A stretch of 54,876 bases of DNA from Gammaproteobacteria bacterium (GCA_903970465.1 CAJCIO010000022.1:1-54876), one strand, 5' to 3'; counted from the first letter of the stretch, positions 37,078-47,359 are shown. Notes: generated by a model from the letters alone, not told the origin. A program made the numbers and translations.

Positions 37078-39546
37078 TCAACGGAAAGTACCCGGTGCCT
37101 TGAAGAGTAAAGGCCTGAGGCGTTCATCGATCCGTCGCAAACTGTCGCAGGTAAAAGGCTGAGGCCGCTCGATGAGGTACCCCTGCGCATAATCGACCCC
37201 GATCTCCATCAGGGCCTGTTCAATCAGTGGCGTTTCAACGAATTCGGCGATGGTGCGCTTACCCATCACGTGCCCGATATGGTTGATCACTTCGACCATG
37301 GCGCGGTTGATGGGATCGTCGAGCATGTCCTTGACGAAACTGCCGTCGATTTTCAGGTAATCCACAGGCAAATGCTTGAGGTACGCAAAAGACGACATGC
37401 CAGCGCAGAAATCGTCGAGTGAAAACTGGCACCCCAGCGCCTTGAGCTCATTGATGAACCGAATGGCGCTGCCCAGATTGGCGATGGCGCTGGTTTCAGT
37501 GATTTCGAAACAAATCATGCTCGGCGGTATCGAGAATCGGTGGAACTGCTCCTGCAAGTAATCAAGGAATTCGTCATCGCCGATACTGCTGCCGGACAGG
37601 TTGATGGCACACAGCGCCAGCGGCGTTACCGAGTCGGCGGGTGTTTCACTGATGCATTGTGCGATAACTTTGAAGACATTTTGTACCACCCAACGGTCCA
37701 GCGTGGTCATCAGCCCGTAGCGTTCGGCAGCCGGAATGAAGCTGTCCGGAAGAATGATCCAACCGTTTTCGTCCTGCAGGCGCAACAGCACCTCGATGTG
37801 CCCACCTCGCTTGGCCGAGGGGTCAAGTCCGGCGATCTCCTGACTGTAGAGGCAAAAACGATTCTCTTCCAGTGCCATGTGCAGACGTTGCACCCAGGCC
37901 ATTTCGCCGAAGCGCACCGACAGCTCGGTGTCATCGGCGTGGTAGACCTGCACCCGGTTGCGGCCCTTCTCCTTGGCCATGTAACACGCCATGTCGGCCG
38001 CCCGCAGCGAAGCCTCCAGACTGGTCGGCATTTGTGAGATATGCACCAGGCCGATACTGACCGAGGTCATGAACGGTCGAGTTTTCCACACGAAGTGCAG
38101 ATTCTGCACGGTTTCTCGCAGGTTTTCGGCGATCTTTTCCGCGGCCTCCGGCGGGCAATCTTCCAGGAGAATGCCGAACTCGTCACCCCCCAGACGCGCC
38201 AGCGTGTCCCCTTCACGCAGGCCCGATTGCAGCAACGCACAAATATGACGCAGCAACTCGTCACCCGCCGCGTGGCCACTGGTGTCATTGACCAACTTGA
38301 ACTGGTCGAGATCGAGGAACATCAACGAGTGGCGGCCGGGCTGACGCGTCAGGCCATTGAGCGCTTGCTCCAGGCGGTATTCGAATTCGCGACGATTGGC
38401 CAGCCCCGTAAGGGCGTCGTGGGTGGCCTGCCAGGACAGGTTGGCGATGTACTGGCGCTCTTGGGTCATGTCGTGCAGCACCAGCACCGTACCGCCAATC
38501 TTGCCCTCGGTCATGATCGGCGCACCCACCAAGGTCACCGATACCGTACTGCCGTCCAGGCGCTGGATAATCTTGGCGTGCTCGCTACCGCCATTGAGTT
38601 GGCCGCCATAAATGCGTTCGATGAGGGTATAGGCGTCTTTTTCGGCGTTTTCATCCAGCAGGTTGAACAGCGCCGCCAAGGGCAATCCGCTGGCCTGGCC
38701 AGCGTTCCAATGGGTCAAGTGCTCGGCAGCCGGGTTCATGTAGACGATCGAGCCTTCGACATCGGTGGCGATCACGCCGTCGCCGATCGATGCCAGGGTT
38801 ATCTGCGCCCTGTCCTTTTCGGCCTGCAGCGCCACGGCGAAGGCCTGGCGCTGGGTGAGCAGCTTGCTGGTACGCCACAACGCCAGGGCGATCAGCACCA
38901 GCGCGGTACCGAGGTTGACCGCCACCAGCAATTTGAGCATGAACCGCGAGCCCTGCCCCAGCGCCTCGCTGAACGCCATCGCGGCGGGCGTCACGCCATC
39001 GTTGATCTCGAGGATCTGCTGCTTCCAATGGGCCAGATCCTGCACAGTGGCGTCACCCGCCTGCAAAGTGGCGTGCATCTGCTGTGCCAGGCGATCGAGC
39101 TGCACCAGATAGCCGTCGCCAATGGTCCACAGATCAATGGCATCGGCAAAGTAGCTGAAATGGCGGAAGTTGAGGAAGAACCAGATCACTCCGGCAAAAT
39201 CGTCGGGATGGTTGCCGCCTTGCGCCAGGCCACGGCGCGCCTTGGCAATGTCCGGTACCGGCTGATCGAGGGCGACACGGAGGTCGTGGCTGCCCTGAGG
39301 GATGGCGATCGCCTGCTGGTACTTGGCGAAGATCGGTTCGTCGGGGTGATCGGCGTACAGGCTCAGATAGTAGATGGCGTCTTTCTGGCCCTTGGACCAC
39401 AAGCTCTCGCCAGCGACATAGCCGCGTACCGCCGACAGGGCATACAAGCTTACGCACCCGAGCAAGGCCAACAAGATCACGACGGCGATGAACGGCCAGA
39501 CGATACCCAACAGGCGCGGCTTTTCGAGTGTCCGATTTTGCTTCAT
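37078..39546 (-). CDS. Membrane GGDEF-EAL protein with PAS domain
   Basis: The 822-residue protein has a membrane helix at about 13-40, a periplasmic region to about 200, a second helix at about 205-228, a PAS domain at about 245-360, GGDEF at about 372-530 and EAL at about 555-805. The cyclase motif LARLGGDEFGILL is intact, with the RxxD inhibition site (REGD) five residues before. The phosphodiesterase motif is EVLLR instead of EALLR; the key acidic residues NLSGSS, FEITETS, SLDDFCAG and LKIDGSFV are kept. It probably makes or breaks cyclic di-GMP in reply to a periplasmic signal. No neighbour hints at the output. Confidence 0.93.
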   Translation of the reverse strand: MKQNRTLEKPRLLGIVWPFIAVVILLALLGCVSLYALSAVRGYVAGESLWSKGQKDAIYYLSLYADHPDEPIFAKYQQAIAIPQGSHDLRVALDQPVPDIAKARRGLAQGGNHPDDFAGVIWFFLNFRHFSYFADAIDLWTIGDGYLVQLDRLAQQMHATLQAGDATVQDLAHWKQQILEINDGVTPAAMAFSEALGQGSRFMLKLLVAVNLGTALVLIALALWRTSKLLTQRQAFAVALQAEKDRAQITLASIGDGVIATDVEGSIVYMNPAAEHLTHWNAGQASGLPLAALFNLLDENAEKDAYTLIERIYGGQLNGGSEHAKIIQRLDGSTVSVTLVGAPIMTEGKIGGTVLVLHDMTQERQYIANLSWQATHDALTGLANRREFEYRLEQALNGLTRQPGRHSLMFLDLDQFKLVNDTSGHAAGDELLRHICALLQSGLREGDTLARLGGDEFGILLEDCPPEAAEKIAENLRETVQNLHFVWKTRPFMTSVSIGLVHISQMPTSLEASLRAADMACYMAKEKGRNRVQVYHADDTELSVRFGEMAWVQRLHMALEENRFCLYSQEIAGLDPSAKRGGHIEVLLRLQDENGWIILPDSFIPAAERYGLMTTLDRWVVQNVFKVIAQCISETPADSVTPLALCAINLSGSSIGDDEFLDYLQEQFHRFSIPPSMICFEITETSAIANLGSAIRFINELKALGCQFSLDDFCAGMSSFAYLKHLPVDYLKIDGSFVKDMLDDPINRAMVEVINHIGHVMGKRTIAEFVETPLIEQALMEIGVDYAQGYLIERPQPFTCDSLRRIDERLRPLLFKAPGTFR

Positions 39547-39695
39547 GAGGTCCCTTGCATCAGCACTGTCAGACAGCGGCAGGTAAAACTTCGCTCACAT
39601 CAGCAAAGCGTAGGCTATGGGTCAAAGCACATCGCCATCTTTTTTGCGGTCGGCGGTTAAAAATCCTACAGTCACGGCGCAGCCTGAAATCAATA

Positions 39696-41597
39696 TTACA
39701 CCTGCTGCAAATGTCCATACAGCTTGGCATAGAGCCCGCCATCGGCAATTAGTTGCTGATGATCGCCATCCTCGGCGACATGCCCACCGTCAAACACCAC
39801 CACGCGATCGGCCTGTTTCACCGCTGACAGCCTGTGAGCGATGATCAAGGTCGTGCGGCCCTGCAGAAAGTGGGTCATGGCCTGATGCAGGTTGTATTCG
39901 GTAGCGGCGTCCAGGGCCGAGGTAGCCTCGTCGAGGATCACCACCTGTGGGTTGGCCAGGATCATCCGCGCAATGGCCAGACGCTGGCGCTGGCCACCGG
40001 ACAACCGAACCCCGGAGAGGCCCACTATGCTGTCCAGCCCATGCGGCAATGCGCGCACGGTGGCGTCCAGCTGGGCGATCTGCAGTGCATTCCAGCAAGC
40101 ATCGTCAGTACGCTCGCGCCCCATGGTCAGGTTGGCGCGAATGCTGTCGTTGAACAGCGGCGGATGCTGCAACACCACCGCCACGTGCTCACGCAGGGTG
40201 TCCAGGCCGATCTCCTGCATCGTCGCTCCGCCAAAGCGGATGGTCCCCGCGCTTGGGGTATAGAGCCCCAACAGCAGTTGTACCAAAGTGCTTTTGCCTC
40301 CGCCGCTGGCACCCACGATGGCGACTTTCTCGCCCGCCAGGATCGACAGGTCGAGTTGGTCGAGCACCAGCTCTTCGCCGTAGCCAAAGCACAGCCCGCG
40401 CACATCGATACCTACCGTCTGGCGCTGCTGGAACGGGTCGACGCCGCCGGCATACTGCGGCTCATCGGCGCGCGCGAGCAGTTCGTTGATGCGGGTCATG
40501 GCGCCGCCAGCGGCGTAATAGGCGTATTGCAGGTTCAGCAGTTGCTCGACCGGCGTGATCATGAACCACAGGTAGCTGAACACTGCCAGCATCTGCCCGA
40601 TCGAGAGGTCGGAGAACAGCACGGTGAGCATCGCCGCCGCGCGGAAAATATCGATACCGAACTGAAACAACAAGCCGCTGGCGCGCCCCGAGGCATCGCT
40701 CTTCCATTGTGAGGCGATCGCATAATCGCGCACTTCCCGCGCCCTCAGACCCAGGCGACCCAGGAAAAACCCCTGGCGGTTGCCGCCTCGGATCTCCTGA
40801 ATGGCATCGAGGGTTTCGGTGAGCGCCTGAGTGAACCGCGAGGTGCTGTCGTTTTCGAGTTTTTTCAGTGATTTGACCCGCTTGCCCAGTTGCACCGTGG
40901 CGTAGATCACCAGCGGGTTGAACAGCAGAATCAACAATGCCAGCTGCCAGTGCATCCACATCAGGATGGTCGCGGTGCCGGCCAGAGTGAGGATGGCGAC
41001 CAGGAACTTGCTGAGGGTTTCGCCGATGAATTTGTCCAGCGTATCGAGATCGGTGACCAGATGAGTGGTCACGGTGCCGCTGCCCAGGCTTTCGTACTCG
41101 CTCAGGGAGATGCGCTTGAGGCGTTCGATAAGGCGCAACCGCACGCGGTAGACGATGTCCTTGGACAAGCGCGCGAACTGCCGGGCCTGAATGACGTTGA
41201 ACACCAGCGAGCACAGGCGCAGGCTCAGGGTAAACGCCAGCATCAGGGCGATGTAGCCGACTGGTTTCTGCCAGCCGGCAGGCAGCAGGTGATTCATCCA
41301 TTGCAGCGCCGCGTTGCCGTGACCCAGCAGCACCTCATCGACCAGCAATGGCAGCAGCAGCGGTACCGGCACGGTGCACAGCGTCGCCAGCACTGCCACG
41401 CCGTTGGCCAGCCATAGCGATTTGCGATGGCGCAGGGCAAGGCGGCGGATTTCGGCCCAGGTCAGGCGGTCGGAGCGCGACACATGCCCCGATGCAGCAG
41501 TGGGCTCTGCCCGCGAATCCTTTGCGGGGCCTGCACTGGCCTCCTCCCGGTCGGAGCCCGGCCCCACAGGAGATTGTGGGGAATGGGGTTCACGCAT
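39696..41597 (-). CDS. ABC exporter half-transporter (membrane domain plus ATPase)
   Basis: A six-helix membrane domain at about 85-370 (WLANGVAVLATLCTV onward) is followed by an ATPase with Walker A GASGGGKSTLVQ, signature LSGGQRQRLAIARM, and Walker B VVILDEATSALD. It is a homodimeric type IV exporter; the substrate is unknown. The ATG at 41597 overlaps the dsbA-like gene by 8 bases and gives 633 residues, but its first 38 residues are encoded by REP-like sequence. A GTG at 41483 giving 595 residues, starting VSRSDRLTWAEI, may be the true start. Confidence 0.9.
   Translation of the reverse strand: MREPHSPQSPVGPGSDREEASAGPAKDSRAEPTAASGHVSRSDRLTWAEIRRLALRHRKSLWLANGVAVLATLCTVPVPLLLPLLVDEVLLGHGNAALQWMNHLLPAGWQKPVGYIALMLAFTLSLRLCSLVFNVIQARQFARLSKDIVYRVRLRLIERLKRISLSEYESLGSGTVTTHLVTDLDTLDKFIGETLSKFLVAILTLAGTATILMWMHWQLALLILLFNPLVIYATVQLGKRVKSLKKLENDSTSRFTQALTETLDAIQEIRGGNRQGFFLGRLGLRAREVRDYAIASQWKSDASGRASGLLFQFGIDIFRAAAMLTVLFSDLSIGQMLAVFSYLWFMITPVEQLLNLQYAYYAAGGAMTRINELLARADEPQYAGGVDPFQQRQTVGIDVRGLCFGYGEELVLDQLDLSILAGEKVAIVGASGGGKSTLVQLLLGLYTPSAGTIRFGGATMQEIGLDTLREHVAVVLQHPPLFNDSIRANLTMGRERTDDACWNALQIAQLDATVRALPHGLDSIVGLSGVRLSGGQRQRLAIARMILANPQVVILDEATSALDAATEYNLHQAMTHFLQGRTTLIIAHRLSAVKQADRVVVFDGGHVAEDGDHQQLIADGGLYAKLYGHLQQV
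41498..41581. repeat. REP-like pair at the 5' end of the ABC exporter frame
   Basis: GTGGGCTCTGCCCGCGAA and TCGGAGCCCGGCCCCACAGG resemble the two arms of the REP pairs in the window. It lies in the stretch between the two candidate starts of the exporter and directly follows the dsbA-like stop. Confidence 0.55.
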
Positions 41598-42225
41598 CCT
41601 TGCCACGCTCCAGCCAACGGCCGAGTAGCGCCGCGAGGGGTTCCAGAGGTTGATAGCCATTGGTCAGCAGCGCCAGCTGACCATCGCGCTCGGCCAACAT
41701 GGTCGGGAAACCCGCGATGCCGAGGTCCTGCACCCAGGCGAAATCCTGGGCAGTGGCGGCGTGTATCGGCTGGGTGTCGAAGATGGCGGCGAATTCGATG
41801 CGCGGCACGCCGGCCGCTTCGCCCAGCTCCACCAGTACATCGGCGCGCGTGGTGTCCCGGCCCTGGGCATAAAACGCCTGCTGGATTCGCTGCACCATCG
41901 GCCAGGCGCTCTCTTCATGCAGCTCGCGCACCGTGACCACCGCGCGGCACGCGGGTTCGGTGTCGTAGACAAAGCCTTCCGGCAGCGGATTATCGAGGTT
42001 GAACGGCTGGCCGGTAGCCTCTTTGACCGCCTGCCAGTGCTCCAGAATATAGGCACGCTTGGTCGAGTCCAGCGCCGCGCCGGCACCGGTGCGCAAGCCG
42101 CCGAGCACCAGGTGGGTCTTGACGCCGGCGGCCTCGGCCTGTTCGATCAACGCCTGCGCTACAGGGGCGAACCCCCAACACCATGAACACATGGGGTCCA
42201 TCACGTAGAGCAGGCGGCTGGGCAT
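41590..42225 (-). CDS. DsbA-family thioredoxin-fold protein (FrnE-like)
   Basis: The 211-residue protein begins LLYVMDPMCSWCWGFAP with the redox motif CSWC and has the cis-Pro region IAGFPTMLAE. No signal peptide is seen, so it acts in the cytoplasm like FrnE-type oxidoreductases. It starts at the ATG at 42225, two bases after trhO stops, so it is in one operon with trhO and the exporter. The substrate is unknown. Confidence 0.9.
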   Translation of the reverse strand: MPSRLLYVMDPMCSWCWGFAPVAQALIEQAEAAGVKTHLVLGGLRTGAGAALDSTKRAYILEHWQAVKEATGQPFNLDNPLPEGFVYDTEPACRAVVTVRELHEESAWPMVQRIQQAFYAQGRDTTRADVLVELGEAAGVPRIEFAAIFDTQPIHAATAQDFAWVQDLGIAGFPTMLAERDGQLALLTNGYQPLEPLAALLGRWLERGKDA

Positions 42226-42226
42226 G

Positions 42227-43165
42227 TCAGACCTCTGAGGCTTTGCGGTAGTTGTGACCGATAGGGTGAGGCTGGTTACGCGCCTTGGCCAGGTCGATCT
42301 GCTTCTGCCGATCGACCGCACTGCGGCGGGTCTTGTCGCTCAGGGTATCCCAGCAATGCGGGCAACTGATACCGGGAGCGTAGTGCTCGGACGCGCGATC
42401 CTCGACGCTGATCGGGGTGCGGCAGGCATGGCATTGATCATAGTCGCCTTCCGTCAGATCGTGACGAACGGTCACCCGGTTGTCGAACACGAAGCAGTCG
42501 CCTTGCCACTTGCTCTGCTCCTGTGGGACTTCCTCAAGGTATTTGAGGATGCCGCCCTTGAGGTGATAAACCTCGCCGAAGCCCTCGCCGAGCATGTAGC
42601 TGGAGGCTTTCTCGCACCGGATACCACCGGTGCAGAACATCGCCACCTTCTTGTGCACGGCAGGGTCGAAGTTGGCCCTGATGTAGTCCGGGAACTCGCG
42701 GAACGAGGTGGTCTTGGGATCGACAGCGCCTTCGAAGGTGCCGATCGACACTTCGTAATCGTTACGGGTGTCGATCAACAGCACTTCGGGGTCGTTGATC
42801 AGCGCGTTCCAGTCCTGGGGCTCGACGTAGGTCCCGACCCTGCGGCTGGGGTCTACGCCGGGCACGCCGAGGGTGACGATCTCTTTTTTCAGCTTGACCT
42901 TGGTGCGGTAGAACGGCTGCTCGTCGCAGTAGGATTCCTTGTGGTCGATGTCGACCATGCGCGGATCGTTGCGCAGCCACGCGAGCAGGCCGTCGATGCC
43001 TTCGCGGGTGCCGGAGACGGTGCCATTGATGCCCTCTTCGGCGATCAGCAGGGTGCCTTTGATACCGTTGGCGGTCATGGCTTGCAACAGCGGTTCACGC
43101 AGTTGCACGTAATCTTCAAGGGTGACGAACTTGTACAAGGCCGCCACGACTACAGGTTGAGTCAT
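42227..43165 (-). CDS. trhO: tRNA uridine-34 5-hydroxylase, rhodanese domain
   Basis: The 312-residue protein has an N-terminal acylphosphatase-like domain ([16 protein letters not shown]), a rhodanese domain with catalytic Cys in [16 protein letters not shown], and a C-terminal cysteine cluster ([15 protein letters not shown]). TrhO makes 5-hydroxyuridine at the wobble position of tRNA with oxygen. The ATG of [13 protein letters not shown] was chosen. It follows the bolA terminator and heads the trhO-dsbA-like-exporter operon. Confidence 0.94.
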   Translation of the reverse strand: MTQPVVVAALYKFVTLEDYVQLREPLLQAMTANGIKGTLLIAEEGINGTVSGTREGIDGLLAWLRNDPRMVDIDHKESYCDEQPFYRTKVKLKKEIVTLGVPGVDPSRRVGTYVEPQDWNALINDPEVLLIDTRNDYEVSIGTFEGAVDPKTTSFREFPDYIRANFDPAVHKKVAMFCTGGIRCEKASSYMLGEGFGEVYHLKGGILKYLEEVPQEQSKWQGDCFVFDNRVTVRHDLTEGDYDQCHACRTPISVEDRASEHYAPGISCPHCWDTLSDKTRRSAVDRQKQIDLAKARNQPHPIGHNYRKASEV

Positions 43166-43265
43166 GGTTGGAACGCTCCTGGTGGTCACCCTCGCAAAGG
43201 GCGGACCGGGGTAGACAGATCGAATCTGGAGTGCGTCAGTGAAGGCTCCTCACTGACACACCACC

Positions 43266-43298
43266 ATAAAAAATGCGCCGGCAAAAAGCGCGGCGCAT
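43266..43298 (-). terminator. Rho-independent terminator of the bolA-like gene
   Basis: Read leftward, ATGCGCCG and CGGCGCAT form an 8-bp stem followed by TTTTTTAT. It lies about 40 bases past the bolA-like stop and before trhO. Confidence 0.85.
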
Positions 43299-43336
43299 AT
43301 TCTAACAAACAACAGCGAGCGAAGGCTTGCCTTGGA

Positions 43337-43633
43337 TCAATGCCCACCACCAGCACAGGTAGGGGAAGCCGGCGCGGAGCCGGTCTGCTCCCATTCCCGC
43401 GGGGTGTAGGTGTGCAGGGCCAGGGCGTGGAACTCGCCCATCAACTCGCCCAGCGTGCCATATACCAACTGGTGGCGCTTGACGCTATTGAGCCCGGCAA
43501 AGCGCTCACTGACCACCACTGCCTTGTAGTGCGTCTGCGTGCCCCGGCTGTGCATGTGACTCTCATCGAGCACCTGCAAATGGCTGGGCTGCAGCAAGGC
43601 CAGGGTCTGTTCGATCCGTTGGTGCATGGACAT
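43337..43633 (-). CDS. BolA-family protein
   Basis: The 98-residue protein has the conserved helix-turn pattern HYKAVVVSERFAGLNSVKRHQLVYGTL and the invariant LHTYTP near the end. BolA proteins pair with monothiol glutaredoxins in iron-sulfur handling and can bind DNA. No glutaredoxin gene lies nearby. The C-terminal extension ends CAGGGH, with one Cys and one His. Confidence 0.92.
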   Translation of the reverse strand: MSMHQRIEQTLALLQPSHLQVLDESHMHSRGTQTHYKAVVVSERFAGLNSVKRHQLVYGTLGELMGEFHALALHTYTPREWEQTGSAPASPTCAGGGH

Positions 43634-43644
43634 GACCGGCTCCG

Positions 43645-44178
43645 TTACGGCTTTTTAGCCGGCGCAGCGGCAGGCGCAGCGGGTTTGGCCGGGGTAATTT
43701 CGGTGGTCATGTCTTGCAGCAGCTTGTTGACCACAGGCACGGCGCTTTCCAGTTTGGCCTGCGTCAGCTGAGCCGACTGCTGGGTGACTTGCGGCATTTT
43801 TTCCAGGACTTTCTTGCCCAGTGGCGACTGGTAGAACTTGACCAGGTCCTTGAGCTCGGACTCAGTGAAGTTGTCGGTGTAAAGCTTGACCATGTCGGGC
43901 TTGAGTTTCGGCCAGCCAATTGCCTGGTCCAGGGCGGCGTTGGCCTTGGCCTGGTAGCTTTCCAGTACGGCTTTCTTGGAGTCAGGCGCATTAGCCTGCT
44001 CGAAGCGTTGGGCAAACATCTGCTGCACCTGCATGTACACCGGGGTACCGAGCTTGTCGGCGTGCGCCATCATCAGGAAAGATTCAGCACTGGCGTTGTG
44101 GCTGGCGGTATCAGCGAGCACCTGGCCGCTGGCGCAGACAAAAAAGGCCGCGGTACAGAGGGCGCGAAGACGTGTCAT
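43645..44178 (-). CDS. DUF2059 periplasmic protein
   Basis: The 177-residue protein has a Sec signal peptide ending near ASGQVLADT. The DUF2059 core is YTDNFTESELKDLVKFYQSPLGKKVLEKMP. The C-terminal tail is Ala/Pro/Lys-rich (KPAAPAAAPAKKP). The function of the family is not known. It lies 11 bases upstream of the bolA-like gene and is probably co-transcribed. Confidence 0.88.
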   Translation of the reverse strand: MTRLRALCTAAFFVCASGQVLADTASHNASAESFLMMAHADKLGTPVYMQVQQMFAQRFEQANAPDSKKAVLESYQAKANAALDQAIGWPKLKPDMVKLYTDNFTESELKDLVKFYQSPLGKKVLEKMPQVTQQSAQLTQAKLESAVPVVNKLLQDMTTEITPAKPAAPAAAPAKKP

Positions 44179-44430
44179 CGAGTTTCCTTAAATTAGCAGC
44201 TGAGGCAAGAGGCCCCGGGATCGACCATTCTGCGCCCAACCCGGCATGTGGCTCAAGCCCGGAGGGTACAGAACGTATGGACGGCTCATCGGCAGGGATG
44301 GAACCCAGGTCGTCAATGAGCACCTAAACTGCTCAACCTCGGCATTTGGCAAACGCCAATGCGAGACCTTGAAAAGGACAATGCACGTCTCGGGCCTTGG
44401 CCGCGAGCACGTTGACAGGAGAAGAGCAGC

Positions 44431-45810
44431 ATGAGCCGCACGGAAACAGACAGCATCGGCCCGGTTGAAGTTCCGGAACAGGCCTACTGGGGAGCCCAGA
44501 CTCAACGCTCGCTGGTCAACTTCGCCATTGGCGACCAGCGCATGCCGCTAGCAGTGGTACACGCTCTGGCGCTGATAAAAAAGGCTGCCGCCAGGGTCAA
44601 CGATCGCAATGGCGACCTGCCTGCGGATATCGCCCGGCTGATCGAACAGGCCAGCAACGAGGTGCTGGCCGGCGAACACGACGACCAGTTCCCGCTGGTG
44701 GTATGGCAGACCGGCAGTGGCACGCAGAGCAACATGAACGTCAACGAAGTCATCGCCGGGCGCGCCAACGAGCTGGCCGGCAAGGGCCGCGGCGGCAAAT
44801 CGCCAGTGCATCCCAACGATCACGTCAACTGTTCGCAAAGCTCCAATGACTGTTTCCCCACGGCGATGCACATTGCCACCGTGCAAGCGGTCCAGGGCGA
44901 CCTGCTGCCGGCGATCAAGGAGCTGAGCGACGGCCTGGCCGAGCTGTCGGCCAAGCACATGCATCTGGTCAAGACCGGCCGTACCCACATGATGGATGCC
45001 ACCCCCATTACCTTCGGCCAGGAAATCTCGGCGTTCGTGGCCCAGCTCGAACACGCCCAGCGCGCCATTCGGGCAGCCCTGCCCGCCATGTGCGAACTGG
45101 CCCAAGGCGGCACTGCGGTGGGCACTGGGCTCAACGCGCCCCACGGCTTTGGCGAGGCGATCGCTGGCGAGCTGGCGGCCTTGTCGGGGTTGCCGTTCGT
45201 GACCGCGCCCAACAAGTTCGCCGCGCTGGCGGGTCACGAGCCCTTGACCACTCTTGCCGGCGCCCTGAAAACCCTGGCGCTGAGCTTGATGAAACTGGCC
45301 AACGATCTGCGCCTGCTGGGCTCGGGACCACGCGGCGGCATCGCGGAAGTACGCTTGCCCGCCAACGAGCCGGGCAGTTCGATCATGCCCGGCAAGGTCA
45401 ACCCGACCCAGTGCGAGGCCCTATCGATGCTCGCCTGCCAGGTGCTGGGCAACGACCTGGCGATCAGCATGGCTGCCAGCCATGGGCACCTTCAGTTGAA
45501 CGTGTTCAAGCCGGTGATCATCCACAACCTGCTGCAATCGGTGCGGTTGCTAGCCGATGGCTGCAGCAACTTCCAGACCCACTGCATCGCCGGCCTGGAA
45601 CCGGATACGGCGAAGATGGCCGAGCACCTGGAGCGCGGCCTGATGCTGGTTACCGCGCTAAACCCGCACATCGGTTACGACAAGGCCGCGCAAATCGCCA
45701 AAAAAGCCTACGGAGAAGGCAAGACCCTGCGCGAAGCCGCGTTGGAGCTGGGATTCCTGACCGAAGCCGAGTTCGATGAGTGGGTGCGGCCGGAGAATAT
45801 GCTGGGCTGA
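44431..45810 (+). CDS. fumC: Class II fumarate hydratase
   Basis: The 459-residue enzyme of the fumarase/aspartase superfamily has [34 protein letters not shown], and the signature [17 protein letters not shown] holding the catalytic Ser loop. It is iron-independent and adds water to fumarate in the citric-acid cycle. AGGAGAAG lies 5 bases upstream of the ATG. FumC is often raised under iron limitation or oxidative stress; no Fur box was confirmed here. Confidence 0.97.
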   Translation: MSRTETDSIGPVEVPEQAYWGAQTQRSLVNFAIGDQRMPLAVVHALALIKKAAARVNDRNGDLPADIARLIEQASNEVLAGEHDDQFPLVVWQTGSGTQSNMNVNEVIAGRANELAGKGRGGKSPVHPNDHVNCSQSSNDCFPTAMHIATVQAVQGDLLPAIKELSDGLAELSAKHMHLVKTGRTHMMDATPITFGQEISAFVAQLEHAQRAIRAALPAMCELAQGGTAVGTGLNAPHGFGEAIAGELAALSGLPFVTAPNKFAALAGHEPLTTLAGALKTLALSLMKLANDLRLLGSGPRGGIAEVRLPANEPGSSIMPGKVNPTQCEALSMLACQVLGNDLAISMAASHGHLQLNVFKPVIIHNLLQSVRLLADGCSNFQTHCIAGLEPDTAKMAEHLERGLMLVTALNPHIGYDKAAQIAKKAYGEGKTLREAALELGFLTEAEFDEWVRPENMLG

Positions 45811-45833
45811 ACCCGGTAGACGCCGCACCGACA

Positions 45834-45906
45834 CCTTCGCGGCCAGACGCGCACCCTTGCTCTCACAGCGGCCGTACCTTGTGGGAGCAAGGCTTGCCCG
45901 CGAAAG
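45834..45906. repeat. REP pair between fumC and the DMT transporter
   Basis: CTTCGCGGCCAGACGCGCAC and GTGGGAGCAAGGCTTGCCCG form inverted units between two convergent genes. The first unit has drifted. Confidence 0.8.
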
Positions 45907-45944
45907 CGATCACTCATACGCAGCAGAACTGCGAGCCAACGATG

Positions 45945-46925
45945 TCAAGAAGGCTGCGGCGCATTCGCCCCAGCCTGACGCCCTCGCCAGCTCGCCATCA
46001 GCGTCGGCCCCAAGGCCACCATCGCCGACCCGGCCACCACCACCAAAGCACCAAAATACGCCAGCCCATTGGCATCTTCGCCATGCACGAAATCCGGCCA
46101 CAGGCTTGATCCCAGTGCCGCCGACGCGAACGTCACCAACGGCGTCAAGGCCAGGGTCGCACTGACCCGAGACGCCTGCCAGTGGGCCAGCGCCTCGGCA
46201 AAGGCGCCATAGGCGACCAGAGTATTCAAGCAGCACCCGAGCAACAGCCAACCCTGCAGCGGGCTAAGGCTCAAGGCTTGCAGCGGATGCGCCCAAGGCG
46301 TCACCACCAGCGCGCAGCCCAGATAGATCACCATCATCACCTGCAGCGAATTCCACTGATTGAGCAACTGCTTCTGGCTCATCGCATAGAAGGTCCACAC
46401 CGCTGCGGCCAGCAATACCAGGAGGACCCCAGTGGTATAAGTGCCCATGGACCCCAACAGCTCGCCGATACGTTGGTTGAAAAACAATCCGAAACCACCC
46501 AGCAGCACGACCATGCCGATGCACTGGGCCAGGTTGAAACGCTCCTTGAACACGTAGAGGCTGCACAGGATCAAGAAGATTGGCCCGACCTGGATCATCA
46601 ACTGCGCGGTGCCGGCGCTGATCATTTGCAGGGCGAACAGGTACAGTACGTAGTTGGCCACCAGCCCGAGCACCGCCAGTGTCACCAGGCCGAAACCTTT
46701 GCGCCCCAGCGGTCGAAAAGCCGGCAATCGCCTGGTCAGGCTGAGGTAGATGAACAGCAGTCCGCCGGCGCCCACCAAGCGAAACCAGGTGACCGTGATC
46801 GGGTCCATGGCCTGCAGGACTATCTTGAGTTTGATCGGCAGAACGCCCCAAAGCAGCGCGGTGACTAACGCCAGGAACAACCCGTAGGCCCAGCGTCCGG
46901 AAGTGATATGCATGTAGAGCCTCAT
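45945..46925 (-). CDS. DMT-superfamily transporter (EamA family)
   Basis: The 326-residue protein has ten hydrophobic helices in two five-helix repeats. LALVTALLWGVLPIKLKIVL opens the first EamA repeat and LLLVLLAAAVWTFYAMSQ the second. Relatives export amino acids or metabolites; the substrate is not known. The fifth codon is also ATG and could be the start. It is divergent from the small gene that follows. Confidence 0.9.
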   Translation of the reverse strand: MRLYMHITSGRWAYGLFLALVTALLWGVLPIKLKIVLQAMDPITVTWFRLVGAGGLLFIYLSLTRRLPAFRPLGRKGFGLVTLAVLGLVANYVLYLFALQMISAGTAQLMIQVGPIFLILCSLYVFKERFNLAQCIGMVVLLGGFGLFFNQRIGELLGSMGTYTTGVLLVLLAAAVWTFYAMSQKQLLNQWNSLQVMMVIYLGCALVVTPWAHPLQALSLSPLQGWLLLGCCLNTLVAYGAFAEALAHWQASRVSATLALTPLVTFASAALGSSLWPDFVHGEDANGLAYFGALVVVAGSAMVALGPTLMASWRGRQAGANAPQPS

Positions 46926-47101
46926 GCCCTATGGCGGGGGGAACGTGCAGTGTAGTCGCCCAGCAAAGGCGCAGACAGAACTTCTTGCGCACTGGTTCAG
47001 CGCGCCGCCGCACCGGTATGACCACTGGTCGGGTAGCCTGCACGGACACCGGCGAAGGCTAGTCTGATGCTCAGATTAGTCAATCTAACAAGGGAGTTGT
47101 C

Positions 47102-47287
47102 ATGTTTGGTAAACGCGATCAAGACGCTGATCTCGCCACTCACTTTCGCGCGGGGCGTTTCAGCCTGGTGAATGGCCAGTTCTACTTCAGCACTCGGGAG
47201 AATACCCTCGAAGGGCCCTTCGCCACTCGCGAAGATGCCGAGCGGGAAATGGCCGCTTATGTGGAGCGTATTCAGCGCCGGCATTGA
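47102..47287 (+). CDS. Small conserved protein (DUF6316-like)
   Basis: This 61-residue soluble protein begins MFGKRDQDADLATHFRAGRF and has FYFSTRENTLEGPF and a charged C-terminal helix. AGGGAG precedes the ATG. I recall near-identical short proteins across pseudomonads under DUF6316; no function is known. It is monocistronic. Confidence 0.8.
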   Translation: MFGKRDQDADLATHFRAGRFSLVNGQFYFSTRENTLEGPFATREDAEREMAAYVERIQRRH

Positions 47288-47359
47288 TTGATAGTAAAGC
47301 GCTCTGACGGCCACTGGGTCCGTATGTGGCGAGACGCTAGCAGCGGAACCGGCCCCGCA

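Noticed and set aside
42254..43771. A 505-codon plus-strand open frame over trhO, bolA and part of the DUF2059 gene
   Set aside because: It crosses three real genes and a strong terminator and has no recognisable domain.
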